64,000 nt of DNA from Rhodobacterales bacterium HKCCE2091 (GTDB lineage: Bacteria; Pseudomonadota; Alphaproteobacteria; Rhodobacterales; Rhodobacteraceae): NCBI GenBank assembly GCA_015689685.1, contig WVSL01000007.1, positions 120,114 through 184,113 of the forward strand. Reading direction: 5' to 3'. The notes below the pieces were generated by a model that saw only the letters and a list, made by a program, of their open reading frames with translations, did not search any database and was not told where the DNA came from. Position 1 is the stretch's first letter. Each line of letters begins with the position of its first letter. Both the position numbers and the translations under genes were made by a program. Of this stretch, positions 8,868 to 18,015 are shown in pieces.

Positions 8868-9761
8868 ATGGATATCCGCGCCATCGGCCTCGGCCTCCTG
8901 TTCGCGCTGATCTGGTCCTCCGCCTTCACCTCCGCCCGCATCATCGTCGAGGCCGCGCCGCCGCTCTGGGCGCTGGTCCTGCGCTACGCGATCTCGGGCG
9001 CGGTCGGGATCGGGATCGCGAAGGCACTCGGCCAGAACTGGAACCTGACACGGGCGCAATGGCGGGCCGTCCTGATCTTCGGTATCTGCCAGAACGCGAT
9101 CTACCTCGGCTTCAATTTCGTCGCGATGCAGTGGGTGGAGGCGTCGCTGGCCGCGATCATCGCCTCGACCATGCCGCTGATGGTGGCCGCCGTGAACTGG
9201 GGCGTGTTCCGGGAACGGCTGCCGGCGCTCGGGCTCGCGGGGCTCGCGGCGGGGTTCGCGGGCGTCGCGCTCATTATGGGTCAGCGGCTGTCGGGCGGGG
9301 CGGACGGAACCGGCGTCCTTCTGTGCATCCTCGGCGCGGCGGCGCTGACGGCTGCGACGCTGGCGGTGCGGTCGGCCAGCGGGTCGGGCAACCTGCTGAT
9401 GGTCGTGGGCCTGCAACTGCTGGTCGGGGGCCTCGCGCTGCTGCCGTTCGCGGCGTGGCTCGAACCCGTGGCGGTGGTATGGAGCCCGCTGCTCGTCGGG
9501 TCGTTCGTCTACACCACCTTCATCCCGGGGCTGACCGCGACGCTGATCTGGTTTGTGCTCGTCGGCCGCATCGGCCCGACGAAAGCGGCGACCTTCCACT
9601 TCCTGAACCCGGTCTTCGGCGTCGCCATCGCCTGGGCGCTCTTGAACGAGTCCCTGCGGTTCACCGACCTCATCGGCGTGGTCATCATCGCCGCGGGGAT
9701 CCTCGCGGTCCAGATCGCGCGGGCGGAGGCCCGGGTCACGCCCGGATCACGACAATCTTAA
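8868..9761 (+). CDS. EamA/DMT family permease
   Basis: A 297-residue inner-membrane protein with about ten transmembrane segments in two EamA repeats (N-terminal half with ALIWSSAFTSARIIV, C-terminal half with GPTKAATFHFLNPVFGVAIAW). This drug/metabolite transporter superfamily typically exports amino acids or other small metabolites; the cargo here is unknown. GGGAGG lies nine bases upstream of the start. The next gene, ccdA, follows after 37 bp, but no functional link is evident. Confidence 0.86.
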   Translation: MDIRAIGLGLLFALIWSSAFTSARIIVEAAPPLWALVLRYAISGAVGIGIAKALGQNWNLTRAQWRAVLIFGICQNAIYLGFNFVAMQWVEASLAAIIASTMPLMVAAVNWGVFRERLPALGLAGLAAGFAGVALIMGQRLSGGADGTGVLLCILGAAALTAATLAVRSASGSGNLLMVVGLQLLVGGLALLPFAAWLEPVAVVWSPLLVGSFVYTTFIPGLTATLIWFVLVGRIGPTKAATFHFLNPVFGVAIAWALLNESLRFTDLIGVVIIAAGILAVQIARAEARVTPGSRQS

Positions 9762-9798
9762 GTGACGGCCGCGCCGGGTTGGGGCAGACCCGTCGGCG

Positions 9799-10512
9799 AT
9801 GGAAATCCTGTTCGCATACGGCGCCGGGCTGCTCACGCTGATCAATCCGTGCGTCTTGCCGGTACTTCCGATCGTTCTGGCCGGGTCGTTGCAGGCCAGC
9901 CGCTTCGGCCCGCTGGCGCTGGCCGGTGGCATGGGGCTCGCGTTCGTCACGCTCGGGCTAACCGTGTCCGCCGCCGGCCGCGCGCTCGGCCTGACCGAGG
10001 TCATGGTCGCGAACGCGGGCGCCGTCCTGATGATCGGCTTCGGCCTCGTGATGCTGGTGCCCCGGTTCTCCGCCCGCTTCGCCACAGCCACCGCCGGTGT
10101 CTCGGCCACCGCCGACGCGTCCATCGGGCGGATCGAGCAGGCGGGCTGGCAGGGCCAGTTCCTCGGCGGCCTCCTGCTCGGCGCGGTCTGGAGCCCCTGC
10201 GTCGGCCCCACGCTCGGCGGCGCGATCTCGATCGCGAGCCAGGGCAGCAGCCTGTTGCAGGCGGCTGCGATCATGACCGGCTTCGCCGCCGGGATCGGCA
10301 CGGTCACCATCGCGCTCGGCTACGGCTTCCGGTCGCTTCTGCGGACCCGCCGGGCCGAGATGATGCGTGCCGCGAACATCGCGAAACCGGTGCTCGGCTT
10401 CGCCTTCCTGCTCGTCGGCACAGCCATCCTGTTCCGCTGGCACCACGCGGCCGAGATCTGGTTGCTGGACCGGCTGCCCTACTGGCTGCAGGACCTGTCC
10501 GTCGCGCTCTGA
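9799..10512 (+). CDS. ccdA: CcdA-type cytochrome c biogenesis / disulfide reductase membrane protein
   Basis: A 237-residue protein with six predicted transmembrane segments and two redox-active cysteines in the paired NPCVLPVLP and SPCVGPTLG motifs, the signature of CcdA and the DsbD beta domain. It moves reducing equivalents from cytosolic thioredoxin to periplasmic thiol proteins. The gene directly downstream encodes an exported thioredoxin-like protein, 23 bp away, which is the expected redox partner. The pair may serve cytochrome c maturation or repair of periplasmic disulfides. Confidence 0.87.
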   Translation: MEILFAYGAGLLTLINPCVLPVLPIVLAGSLQASRFGPLALAGGMGLAFVTLGLTVSAAGRALGLTEVMVANAGAVLMIGFGLVMLVPRFSARFATATAGVSATADASIGRIEQAGWQGQFLGGLLLGAVWSPCVGPTLGGAISIASQGSSLLQAAAIMTGFAAGIGTVTIALGYGFRSLLRTRRAEMMRAANIAKPVLGFAFLLVGTAILFRWHHAAEIWLLDRLPYWLQDLSVAL

Positions 10513-10535
10513 CACCTGGAAAGGAAGACCCCGAC

Positions 10536-10943
10536 ATGATCGACCGACGCACCTTCATCGCCTCCGCCGCCGCGACCGTGCTTCTGCCCGCGTTCGGTGC
10601 ATCGGCGAGCGAGACGCTGACCTATGTCCCCGGCCTCGTCGAGGACCGGCTGGCCGCCGGAGACACCGTGCTGGCGGATTTCTACGCCCCGTGGTGTTCG
10701 ACCTGTCGGGCGCAGGAACGCGTGACCGACCAGCTTCGCGCGGATAACCCGGCCTACGACGCCGCGATCACCTTCATCCGGGTGGACTGGGACACCTACG
10801 GCACCGGCGACCTGGCGACGCGCCTGCAGATCCCCCGGCGCTCGACCCTGGTGCTTCTGCGCGGCGACGCGGAACTCGGGCGGATCGTGGCCGGAACCCG
10901 CGGCGCGGATATCGAGGCGCTGCTGAACCTCGCGCTGGCCTGA
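10536..10943 (+). CDS. Exported thioredoxin-fold protein
   Basis: A 135-residue thioredoxin-fold protein with the active site FYAPWCSTCRAQE (CxxC near residues 53-56). The N-terminus MIDRRTFIASAAATVLLPAFGASA carries a twin-arginine-like signal (RRTFIA), so it is probably exported folded, or by Sec. It is the last gene after ccdA and most likely receives electrons from CcdA. I use the ATG at 10536, preceded by GGAAAGGAAG. The stop is six bases from the convergent neighbour. Confidence 0.85.
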   Translation: MIDRRTFIASAAATVLLPAFGASASETLTYVPGLVEDRLAAGDTVLADFYAPWCSTCRAQERVTDQLRADNPAYDAAITFIRVDWDTYGTGDLATRLQIPRRSTLVLLRGDAELGRIVAGTRGADIEALLNLALA

Positions 10944-10949
10944 CCGGCT

Positions 10950-11681
10950 TCAGTCCTCGGGCGGCCGCACCGAGGTAATGATCTGGAAATTGTCGATGGC
11001 CCAGGATGCGCCGTCGGTCCCGGCATCCGGCAGGGTGGAGCCGAAGCCGATGCGAAGCGCGTCCGGCGGGCCAACCAGCGTCAGCGTCACATGAAGCGTC
11101 TGGTCGAATTCGGCCTCGCCCCCCGCCGCGAAGCCGCGTTCGGTGCCGGTTTCGGGGCCGGGCACGATCCGCGCCTCGATCCAGGGCAGGTCGGCGATCA
11201 GGCTCCGCTGCGTCGCGCGCAGGTCGGGACGGGTGGAGAAGTTCTGGCGCAGAACCTCGACCCCGTTGGCGAAGACGATCACGTCCTCCAGCGCCCAGTC
11301 GTCGATCGCGTGCAGGTCGAAGGACACCATCGCGTAGCGCGCCTCGGCATCCACCGGGTAGGTGCGGCTCACCTCCTCGCGGCCCCCGGTGCCGCCGAAC
11401 CGCCCGAGCATCCCGCCGAAGGCCGGATCGGAGCGGTCGTAGCGCCCGCCCTGCCAGCCCGGCGCACCGAGTTCGAAATCCTCGAATGTCACGAGTTGGT
11501 CGTCGGGTGCGAGCAATCGCAACCCGGCAAGCGATGGCCGGTTGGTCCCGGCAAGACGGTCCGCACCCAAACGGACCCCGATGAGAATCGACAAGGCCAA
11601 GGCCGTGACGGCGGCGGCGGCGATGGCGCGGTCGATCCGGAGCCCCGCACGTTCGGCGCGGGCAGACCTCCCAGGTACCAT
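10950..11681 (-). CDS. Membrane-anchored or secreted protein of unknown function, paralogue of the next gene
   Basis: Unrecognised by name. The 243-residue protein has a basic N-terminus and one hydrophobic segment (about residues 18-38), then a beta-rich extracytoplasmic domain with FEDFELGAPGWQGG, GGMLGRFGGTGG, YAMVSFDLHAIDDW and a C-terminal LRIGFGSTLPDAGTDGASWAIDNFQI. The same landmarks occur in the gene upstream (11777-12472), so the two are paralogues. The domain resembles a jelly-roll or lectin-like fold by its Gly/Asp/Trp pattern, but that is inference. It converges on the ccdA/thioredoxin pair. Confidence 0.7.
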   Translation of the reverse strand: MVPGRSARAERAGLRIDRAIAAAAVTALALSILIGVRLGADRLAGTNRPSLAGLRLLAPDDQLVTFEDFELGAPGWQGGRYDRSDPAFGGMLGRFGGTGGREEVSRTYPVDAEARYAMVSFDLHAIDDWALEDVIVFANGVEVLRQNFSTRPDLRATQRSLIADLPWIEARIVPGPETGTERGFAAGGEAEFDQTLHVTLTLVGPPDALRIGFGSTLPDAGTDGASWAIDNFQIITSVRPPED

Positions 11682-11776
11682 TTAACAGTCCTACATTCCC
11701 CAGGCCCTCGTGTTACCAAATCGAAAGCCTTGTGGGAACGGATTATCACGCCAAACGCCGCTCACGCGGGCGCGGA

Positions 11777-12472
11777 TCAGGGGTTGTTCGTCGAGACCAC
11801 GACCACGTTGTCGACGCCCCAGGATTCGTCGTCGATGTCCTGGTCGAGCGTCGATCCGAAACCGAGACTGACCTGGTCGCCGGGGTTCGCCATCGTCACC
11901 TGGACAGAGTAGCTCTGGTCCGACCAGTCGGGATCGTAACCGCCGTTCGACCGCCCGCCGGAAGGACTGATCCGCACCTGGACATCGGGGTTCGAGGTCA
12001 CCCACTGGCCCGACGTTCCGTTGGTGTCGTGCTGGAACGACGCGGTCGCCACCAGCTCGTCGTTCGCGTAGATCATGAAGCTTTCGGAATCCCAGGAATC
12101 GATCGCGTGGACATCGAAGGACATCACCGCGTAGCCCATTCCGGGTTCCAGATCGTAGACATTCCGGGCTGCCTGCAGGCCATTGGAGCCGCCACCGCGC
12201 AGAATGTTGCCGTATGCGCCGCCCCATTCGGCCATCAGGCCGACCCAGCCGCCGTTCCCGTTCTCGAAGTCGTCGTTGCCGACCTCGTACTCGAAGGACG
12301 AGCGGATGCGGGTATTTTCAAGCTGACCGGCGGTCGCTTCGGACGCATCCGCGACCCCGCCGGAGACCACCGCGGTGGTGGCAAGTCCGAGGCCAACGAG
12401 GCCTCCCGTCAAGACAACCCAATCAACAGTTACGGCACCACCCTCATTCTTGAGGAACGCAAGGATCGCCAT
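11777..12472 (-). CDS. Flp-pilin-like N-terminus fused to a beta-rich domain, function unknown
   Basis: The first 40 residues resemble a type IVb (Flp) prepilin: a short basic leader ending in GG, then AVTVDWVVLTGGLVGLGLA, where a cut after Gly would put Asp at position 5 and an aromatic residue at 6, like the E-Y pair of Flp pilins. The remaining 190 residues form a domain shared with the downstream paralogue (DFENGNGGWVG, YAVMSFDVHAIDSWD, VSLGFGSTLDQDIDDESWGVDNVVVV). It is probably a surface or pilus-associated protein. No pilus assembly genes are in the window. Confidence 0.7.
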   Translation of the reverse strand: MAILAFLKNEGGAVTVDWVVLTGGLVGLGLATTAVVSGGVADASEATAGQLENTRIRSSFEYEVGNDDFENGNGGWVGLMAEWGGAYGNILRGGGSNGLQAARNVYDLEPGMGYAVMSFDVHAIDSWDSESFMIYANDELVATASFQHDTNGTSGQWVTSNPDVQVRISPSGGRSNGGYDPDWSDQSYSVQVTMANPGDQVSLGFGSTLDQDIDDESWGVDNVVVVSTNNP

Positions 12473-12567
12473 TTTTCCAAACTCGTCTGGTACGCCCCCG
12501 CTGCTCTCCTTATGACTTCCGATTGCGGCGAAACCGGGAGCCGATTTGGGACAATGAAAGACAAGAT

Positions 12568-13671
12568 TTAGCCGATTGGTCCGCGTTTGCCCCCAGTCTG
12601 TCCACGGTCGAGCAACAGGTGATCCAGCATCACGCAGGCCACCATCGCCTCTGCCACGGGCACCGCGCGAATCCCCACGCAGGGGTCGTGACGGCCCTTC
12701 GTGACGATCTCGGTCTCGGCGCCGGACAGGGTGATCGTGCGGCGTGGGGTCAGGATCGACGAGGTCGGCTTGACCGCGAAACGGGCAACGATGTCCTGCC
12801 CGGTGGAGATGCCGCCGAGGATGCCGCCGGCATGGTTCGAGGCATAGGCCGGCTTGCCGTCGTTGCCCATGAAGATCTCGTCGGCATTGGCGCTGCCGGT
12901 CAGCGCGGCGGCGGCCATGCCCTCGCCGATCTCTACGCCTTTCACGGCGTTGATCGACATCAGCGCCGCCGCGATGTCGGTGTCGAGCTTGGCGTAGACC
13001 GGCGCGCCGAGGCCCGCGAGGGCCCCGGAAACGGTAACCTCGACCAGCGCGCCGCAGCTGTCGCCCGATTTCCTGAGGCCGTCGAGATAGGCGGCCCAGT
13101 CCTCCGCCGACTGCGCGTCGGGTGTCCAGAACGGGTTGCGCGCGATTTCCGCGGCGTCGAAGCGGGCGCGGTCGATCGCATGGGGCCCCATCTGCACCAT
13201 GTAGGCGGTGATCGTCATGTCCGACGCGAGGGCGGCTAGCGCGGCCCGCGCCACGCCGCCTGCCGCGACGCGCGCCGCGGTTTCCCGCGCGCTGGACCGC
13301 CCGCCGCCGCGGTAGTCTCGGATACCGTACTTCTGCCAGTAGGTTATGTCGGCGTGGCCGGGGCGGAACTTGCTCGCGATGTCGCCGTAATCCTTTGACC
13401 TCTGGTCGGTGTTGCGGATCATCAACTGGATCGGCGTGCCGGTGGTCGTACCCTCGAACACGCCCGACAGGATCTCCACCTCGTCAGCTTCCCGCCTCTG
13501 GGTCGTGTAGCGGCTCTGCCCCGGCTTGCGCTTGTCGAGCCAGTGCTGGATCTGCGACGGCTCCAGCCCTATCCCCGGCGGGCAGCCGTCGACGGTGCAG
13601 CCGAGCGCCGGCCCGTGGCTTTCGCCCCAGGTCGTGACCCGGAACAGGTGTCCGAACGTGTTGAACGACAT
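12568..13671 (-). CDS. aroC: Chorismate synthase
   Basis: Converts 5-enolpyruvylshikimate 3-phosphate to chorismate with reduced FMN, the last step of the shikimate pathway. The 367-residue protein has the normal length and the three family signatures: [18 protein letters not shown] near residues 16-33, the [20 protein letters not shown] region and a C-terminal SGAE/RHDPC region. Here it is a single-gene leftward unit, divergent from the thiamine transport operon. A perfect palindrome lies about 70 bp upstream of its start. Confidence 0.95.
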   Translation of the reverse strand: MSFNTFGHLFRVTTWGESHGPALGCTVDGCPPGIGLEPSQIQHWLDKRKPGQSRYTTQRREADEVEILSGVFEGTTTGTPIQLMIRNTDQRSKDYGDIASKFRPGHADITYWQKYGIRDYRGGGRSSARETAARVAAGGVARAALAALASDMTITAYMVQMGPHAIDRARFDAAEIARNPFWTPDAQSAEDWAAYLDGLRKSGDSCGALVEVTVSGALAGLGAPVYAKLDTDIAAALMSINAVKGVEIGEGMAAAALTGSANADEIFMGNDGKPAYASNHAGGILGGISTGQDIVARFAVKPTSSILTPRRTITLSGAETEIVTKGRHDPCVGIRAVPVAEAMVACVMLDHLLLDRGQTGGKRGPIG

Positions 13672-13742
13672 CGCCGCGCGCCTTTCCCCCGTGCCGATCC
13701 CGGTTAGCCGAGCCGCGTGCGAAAGCCAAGCCTGCGTGAAAG

Positions 13743-13760
13743 TGGTTTAACGTTAAACCA
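13743..13760. promoter_or_regulatory. Perfect 18-bp palindrome between aroC and thiB
   Basis: TGGTTTAACGTTAAACCA is fully self-complementary and AT-rich in a GC-rich context. It lies 72 bp upstream of the aroC start and about 40 bp before the TPP riboswitch, in the shared divergent promoter region. It has the form of a dimeric repressor site; its protein is unknown. Confidence 0.5.
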
Positions 13761-13800
13761 TCCCTTGCCCCTCGCGAAATCCGGCGCTACCTCTTGGCGC

Positions 13801-13890
13801 ACCTCGGGGTGGTCCGGCCAGCGGACCTGAGATGCGCTTCCGGCGCGAACCCGTTGAACCTGAACCGGTTAGGACCGGCGGAGGGAAGGG
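13801..13890 (+). ncRNA. TPP riboswitch (THI element)
   Basis: The leader of thiB carries the conserved THI-box parts: CTGAGAT at 13827-13833, then ACCCGTTGAACCTGAACCGG from about 13849, and the closing GCGGAGGGAAGGG near 13879-13890. These match the thiamine pyrophosphate aptamer consensus. The aptamer ends about 55 bases before the thiB start. I see no U-rich terminator between, so control is probably at translation initiation. It should shut down thiamine import when TPP is abundant. Confidence 0.93.
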
Positions 13891-13945
13891 TGCGTTGCCA
13901 GACAGATACGCCTCTTCTCGTGCCCGTCACGCATGGAGACGAGAC

Positions 13946-14926
13946 ATGAGATCCACCATCATCGCAGCGGCGATTGCCGCCTTCGGGACTGCGGCGTCGG
14001 CGCAGACGCCCGTGCTGACGATCTACACCTATGACAGCTTCGTGCCGGACTGGGGCCCCGGCCCCGCGGTGCAGGCGAATTTCGAGGAAACCTGCGGCTG
14101 CACCATCGAGTGGGTCGCGGCGGGCGACGGCGCGGCGCTCTTGTCCCGGCTCAGGCTCGAAGGCGACCGGACCGACGCCGACATCGTGCTCGGGCTCGAT
14201 ACCAACCTGATCGCGGAGGCGCTGGAAACCGGCCTGTTCCAGCCCCACGGCATCACCCCCGCCGGCCTGACCCTGCCTGTGGAGTGGGCCGACGATACCT
14301 TCCTGCCCTACGACTGGGGCTACTTCGCCTTCGTCCACCGTGCCGACCTGGCCGAGGTGCCGGGCAGCTTCAGTGAGCTCGCCGACAGCGACACCAGCAT
14401 CATCATCGAGGACCCCCGGTCGTCGTCGCCCGGTCTGGGCCTGTTGATGTGGGTCGAGGCCGCGCATGGCGAGGAGGCCGGCGCGATCTGGGAGGGGCTC
14501 GCCGACAACATCGTGACGGTGACGCCGGGATGGTCCGAAGCCTACGCCCTGTTCCTCGAGGGCGAGGCCGACATGGTGCTGAGCTACACGACCTCCCCCG
14601 CCTACCACCTGATCGCGGAGGACGACCCCGGTTTCGGCGCCGCCGCGTTCGAGGAAGGCAACTACCTGCAGGTCGAGGTCGCGGGGATCGTGGCCGGGAC
14701 CGACCAGCCCGACCTGGCGCGCGCCTTCATGGAGTTCATGCTGACCCCGGGCTTCCAGGACGTGATCCCGACCACCAACTGGATGTACCCGGCGGCGGCA
14801 GCCACCCTGCCCGACGGCTTCGACACGCTGACCGTGCCAGACACCGCACTGCTGCTGCCGCCCGGGGAAGCCGCGGCAATCCGCGACGAGGCCGTGGCCG
14901 AATGGCAAGCCGCGCTCAGCCGCTAG
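13946..14926 (+). CDS. thiB: Thiamine ABC transporter, substrate-binding protein
   Basis: Periplasmic thiamine/TPP-binding protein of 326 residues, with a signal peptide ending near AASAQ and a mature start TPVLTIYTYDSFVPDWGPG typical of ThiB/TbpA. The ATG at 13946 is the first good start after the TPP riboswitch; an in-frame extension upstream would run through the aptamer and is rejected. It is the first gene of thiBPQ, and its 3' end overlaps thiP by 25 bp. Confidence 0.94.
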   Translation: MRSTIIAAAIAAFGTAASAQTPVLTIYTYDSFVPDWGPGPAVQANFEETCGCTIEWVAAGDGAALLSRLRLEGDRTDADIVLGLDTNLIAEALETGLFQPHGITPAGLTLPVEWADDTFLPYDWGYFAFVHRADLAEVPGSFSELADSDTSIIIEDPRSSSPGLGLLMWVEAAHGEEAGAIWEGLADNIVTVTPGWSEAYALFLEGEADMVLSYTTSPAYHLIAEDDPGFGAAAFEEGNYLQVEVAGIVAGTDQPDLARAFMEFMLTPGFQDVIPTTNWMYPAAAATLPDGFDTLTVPDTALLLPPGEAAAIRDEAVAEWQAALSR

Positions 14927-16461
14927 ACCCGGTCGCGCGGGCGGGGATCGGGGCCATCGGCCTGGTCCTCGCCGTGACGCTGCTGCCGCTCGCCGCCGTC
15001 GCCCTGGCGGCGGAGGGCGAGGCACGGCTGTCGGCCTCCGACTTCGCAGCGATCCGCTTCACGGTCCTGCAGGCGGCGCTGTCGGCGGGGCTAAGCTGCG
15101 CGCTGGCCGTCCCGGTCGCCCGGGCGCTGGCGCGCCGCCGGTTTCCCGGCCGCGGCGCGCTGGTGACACTGATGGGCGCGCCGTTCATCCTGCCGGTCGT
15201 GGTGGCGGTTTTCGGGCTGCTAGCGATCTTCGGGCGCGCGGGGCTTCTGAACGCGGTACTCGAGGCCATCGGCCTGCCGCGTATCGACATCTTCGGGATG
15301 ACCGGCGTCGTGCTCGCCCACGTGTTCCTGAACCTGCCGCTCGCCGTTCGCCTGCTGCTGTCGGCCTGGGCGCGGATTCCGGCGGAACGGTTGCGCCTCG
15401 CCACCGCGCTCGGATTCGGCCCGGGACAGATGGAGCGGCACTTCCACTGGCCGGTGCTGCGCGAGGTGCTGCCGGGTGCCTTCGCGGCGATCTTCCTGAT
15501 CTGCACGACGAGCTTCGCGGTCGCCCTGATCCTCGGCGGCGGTCCGCGGGCGACGACGGTGGAACTGGCGATCTACCAGGCCTTCCGCTTCGATTTCGAC
15601 CTCGGGCGCGCCGCGTTGCTCGGGCTGGTACAGGTTGCGATCTCGGCCGTCGCCGCGCTGTCGGTCCTGAGGCTGACGGATGTCCGCGATCTCGGCGCCG
15701 GGCGGGACCGCGCGATGCCTGCCTGGCCGGGGCTCGGGCGCGGCGCCGTGGTGCTGGACTGGGCCGCCATCGCCTGCGCGGCGCTGTTCCTCGTGCTTCC
15801 GATCGCGCTCGTCGCGCTGCGCGGGGCGGTTGCCTTGCCGGGCCTGCCGGGGGTGGTATGGGCCGCGGCGGGCCGGTCCATCCTGCTCGCGCTCGCGTCC
15901 GCCGCGCTGGCGACCCTGCTGGCGCTGGCAGCCGCCGCGCTGATGCAGGCCGGCCGCGCGGCGCGGCGCGGGGTCGAGACGGCCTCGTTCTTCGGCATCG
16001 CGGTGTCGCCGCTCGTGATCGGCACCGGGCTGTTCCTGTTGCTGCGCCCGCTCGCCTCGCCGGAGGCGCTCGCGTTGCCCGTCACCGGTGCCGTGAACGC
16101 TGTCGCGGCGCTGCCGTTCATCCTGCGCTCGCTCTCGCCCGCGCTGGCGGAGGCCCAGGCGACGCAGGGTCGGCTCGCCGTCTCGCTCGGGATGCCGGCG
16201 TGGCAGGCGTGGCGACTGGCCTACCTGCCCCGGCTTGCCCGCCCGCTCGGGTTCGGGGCCGGGCTGGCCGCGGCGCTGTCGATGGGCGACCTTGGCGTGA
16301 TCGCGCTGTTCTCGGTCACCGACACCTCGACCCTGCCGCTGGAGATGTACCGACTGATGGGATCCTACCGGACCGACGATGCCGGCGGCGCGGCGCTGCT
16401 CTTGCTGATCCTGAGCCTCGGGCTGTTCTACCTGTTCGACCGTGCGGGGCGGGCCGGATGA
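14902..16461 (+). CDS. thiP: Thiamine ABC transporter, permease
   Basis: A 519-residue fused permease with about 12 transmembrane segments and two binding-protein-dependent transport domains, each with an EAA-like loop (ERLRLATALGFG in the first half; a GRLAVSLGMPAWQAWR loop in the second). This double-length layout is typical of ThiP. The ATG at 14902 lies inside thiB, so the start is translationally coupled. The stop overlaps the thiQ start. It should import thiamine with ThiB and ThiQ. Confidence 0.93.
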   Translation: MASRAQPLDPVARAGIGAIGLVLAVTLLPLAAVALAAEGEARLSASDFAAIRFTVLQAALSAGLSCALAVPVARALARRRFPGRGALVTLMGAPFILPVVVAVFGLLAIFGRAGLLNAVLEAIGLPRIDIFGMTGVVLAHVFLNLPLAVRLLLSAWARIPAERLRLATALGFGPGQMERHFHWPVLREVLPGAFAAIFLICTTSFAVALILGGGPRATTVELAIYQAFRFDFDLGRAALLGLVQVAISAVAALSVLRLTDVRDLGAGRDRAMPAWPGLGRGAVVLDWAAIACAALFLVLPIALVALRGAVALPGLPGVVWAAAGRSILLALASAALATLLALAAAALMQAGRAARRGVETASFFGIAVSPLVIGTGLFLLLRPLASPEALALPVTGAVNAVAALPFILRSLSPALAEAQATQGRLAVSLGMPAWQAWRLAYLPRLARPLGFGAGLAAALSMGDLGVIALFSVTDTSTLPLEMYRLMGSYRTDDAGGAALLLLILSLGLFYLFDRAGRAG

Positions 16462-17147
16462 TCGGGTTGCGGGATATTGCGGTCGTTCTCGGCGAGTTCC
16501 GGCTGGAGATGTCACTGGACCTTCCGAAGGGGGCGCGGCTTGCAGTGGTCGGCGCTTCCGGTTCCGGCAAGTCCACCCTTCTGAACGCGGTGGCGGGTTT
16601 CGTGGCGGCGGATGCAGGCCGGATCGAGATCGACGGGCGGGACGTGACCGGCACCGCGGTTGCCGAGCGGCCCGTGTCGATCCTGTTCCAGGACGGCAAC
16701 CTGTTCCCGCACCTGTCGGTGTTCGACAACGTCGCGCTCGGGCTGCGGCCGGACCTGCGGCAGAGCCCCGGCGACCGGGCGGCGGTGGACACCGCGCTGG
16801 CGCAGGTCGGGCTCGACGGGTTCGGCCCGCGCAGGCCCGGTTCGCTATCCGGCGGGCAGGAGGCGCGGACGGCGCTGGCCCGGATGCTCCTGCGCGACCG
16901 GCCGGTGGCGCTGATGGACGAGCCTTTCGCCTCGCTCGACCCGGCGCTCAGGGCAGAGATGGCGGGGTTGGTGCAGGACCTCTGCGAGGCCCGGGGCATG
17001 ACGCTGATGATGGTGACCCACGACCTTCGCGGGCTGGAGACACTGGCGACGCACGTCCTGTTGCTGGCCGAGGGGCGCGCCGCGGCCTTCGGCCCGGCGG
17101 AGGCATTGCGGGCGGATCCGCCGGCGGCGCTCCTGCCCTGGCTCTGA
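16458..17147 (+). CDS. thiQ: Thiamine ABC transporter, ATP-binding protein
   Basis: A 229-residue ABC ATPase with Walker A GASGSGKST near residues 33-41, the signature LSGGQEARTALARML, Walker B ALMDEPFASLDP and the switch His in THDLRG. Short length and position after thiP identify ThiQ. The ATG at 16458 overlaps the thiP stop (ATGA). The gene ends seven bases before a strong bidirectional terminator shared with the convergent cytochrome bc1 operon. Confidence 0.94.
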   Translation: MIGLRDIAVVLGEFRLEMSLDLPKGARLAVVGASGSGKSTLLNAVAGFVAADAGRIEIDGRDVTGTAVAERPVSILFQDGNLFPHLSVFDNVALGLRPDLRQSPGDRAAVDTALAQVGLDGFGPRRPGSLSGGQEARTALARMLLRDRPVALMDEPFASLDPALRAEMAGLVQDLCEARGMTLMMVTHDLRGLETLATHVLLLAEGRAAAFGPAEALRADPPAALLPWL

Positions 17148-17153
17148 AACAAG

Positions 17154-17180
17154 AAACGCGGGGGACATGCCCCCGCGTTT
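17154..17180. terminator. Bidirectional terminator between thiQ and petC
   Basis: AAACGCGGGGG and CCCCCGCGTTT form a perfect 11-bp stem around ACATG, giving an A/U-rich base in both directions. It sits between the convergent ends of thiBPQ and petABC and can serve both. Confidence 0.82.
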
Positions 17181-17206
17181 CGCGATTTCGTCGGTGTGGC
17201 CCCGGA

Positions 17207-18004
17207 TCACTCCGCCGGGGTCTGGTCCTTCACGCGGGCCTTGATCGGTGCCCAGATGCGCTTGTTGGTCAGGTAGAGCAGGACCGACAGCAGGCCGAGC
17301 ATCAGCACGGCGGTGAAGCCCATCGCCTTGCGCGCCATCATGTGCGGCTCGGCGGCCCACATCAGGAACGCAGCCACGTCCTGCGCGGCGTGATGCAGGT
17401 CGTTGGGCGAGCCGTCCTGGAACTCCACGTAGCCGTCGCTGAGCGGCGGCTGCATGGCGAGGTAGCCGCCGTAGGTCTCGTTCTCGTAGTAGATCGAGCC
17501 CGCCTGCTCCATCTCTTCGCCCGTGTAGTGGGTCAGGAGCGACGCGATGTAGTCGGCGCCGCCCACGCGCGCCTTCGCCATCAGGCTGAGGTCGGGGGCG
17601 TTGGCGAGGCTCGACATCGGGAAGTTGTCGTTCGGCGTGGCCGGGCGGTAGTCCCGCAGCGCGGGGTCCCACACCTCGAGCCCGTTCTGCTCGATGTAGG
17701 CGCGAACCTGGTCCTCGGGCATGTTCGGCCCGCCCTCGTCCGACAGCGTGCGGATCGGCACGTAGCGCAGGCCGTGACAGGCCGAGCAGACCTCGGTGTA
17801 GACCTGGAGCCCGCGCAGGAGCTGGTCCTCGTCGTAGCTGCCGAACGGACCCTCGAACGAGAAGCTGTAGTTCTCGATGTAGGCCGAGTGGTCGCCGGCA
17901 GCGGAATGGCTTTCGCCTTCCTCGCCGTGATCTTCCTGCGCGAAGGCCGCGCCGGAGGCCACGAGCGCCGCTGCGAGTGCCGTCAGGGAGAGTTTCCTCA
18001 GCAT
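17207..18004 (-). CDS. petC: Cytochrome c1 of the bc1 complex
   Basis: Haem-bearing subunit of ubiquinol-cytochrome c reductase. The 265-residue precursor has a signal peptide ending AAFAQ, the haem-attachment motif [14 protein letters not shown], the Met axial-ligand region near the C-terminal third, and one C-terminal transmembrane anchor ([20 protein letters not shown]). I choose the ATG at 18004 because GGAGG lies five bases upstream; an ATG at 18019 overlapping the petB stop would add five residues. It is the last gene of petABC. Confidence 0.95.
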   Translation of the reverse strand: MLRKLSLTALAAALVASGAAFAQEDHGEEGESHSAAGDHSAYIENYSFSFEGPFGSYDEDQLLRGLQVYTEVCSACHGLRYVPIRTLSDEGGPNMPEDQVRAYIEQNGLEVWDPALRDYRPATPNDNFPMSSLANAPDLSLMAKARVGGADYIASLLTHYTGEEMEQAGSIYYENETYGGYLAMQPPLSDGYVEFQDGSPNDLHHAAQDVAAFLMWAAEPHMMARKAMGFTAVLMLGLLSVLLYLTNKRIWAPIKARVKDQTPAE

Positions 18005-18015
18005 CGGTGCCTCCG

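Noticed and set aside
13741..13762. CtrA-type site in the aroC-thiB region
   Set aside because: CtrA boxes need TTAA-N7-TTAA. Here the two TTAA are only two bases apart, within a perfect palindrome, so another protein is more likely.
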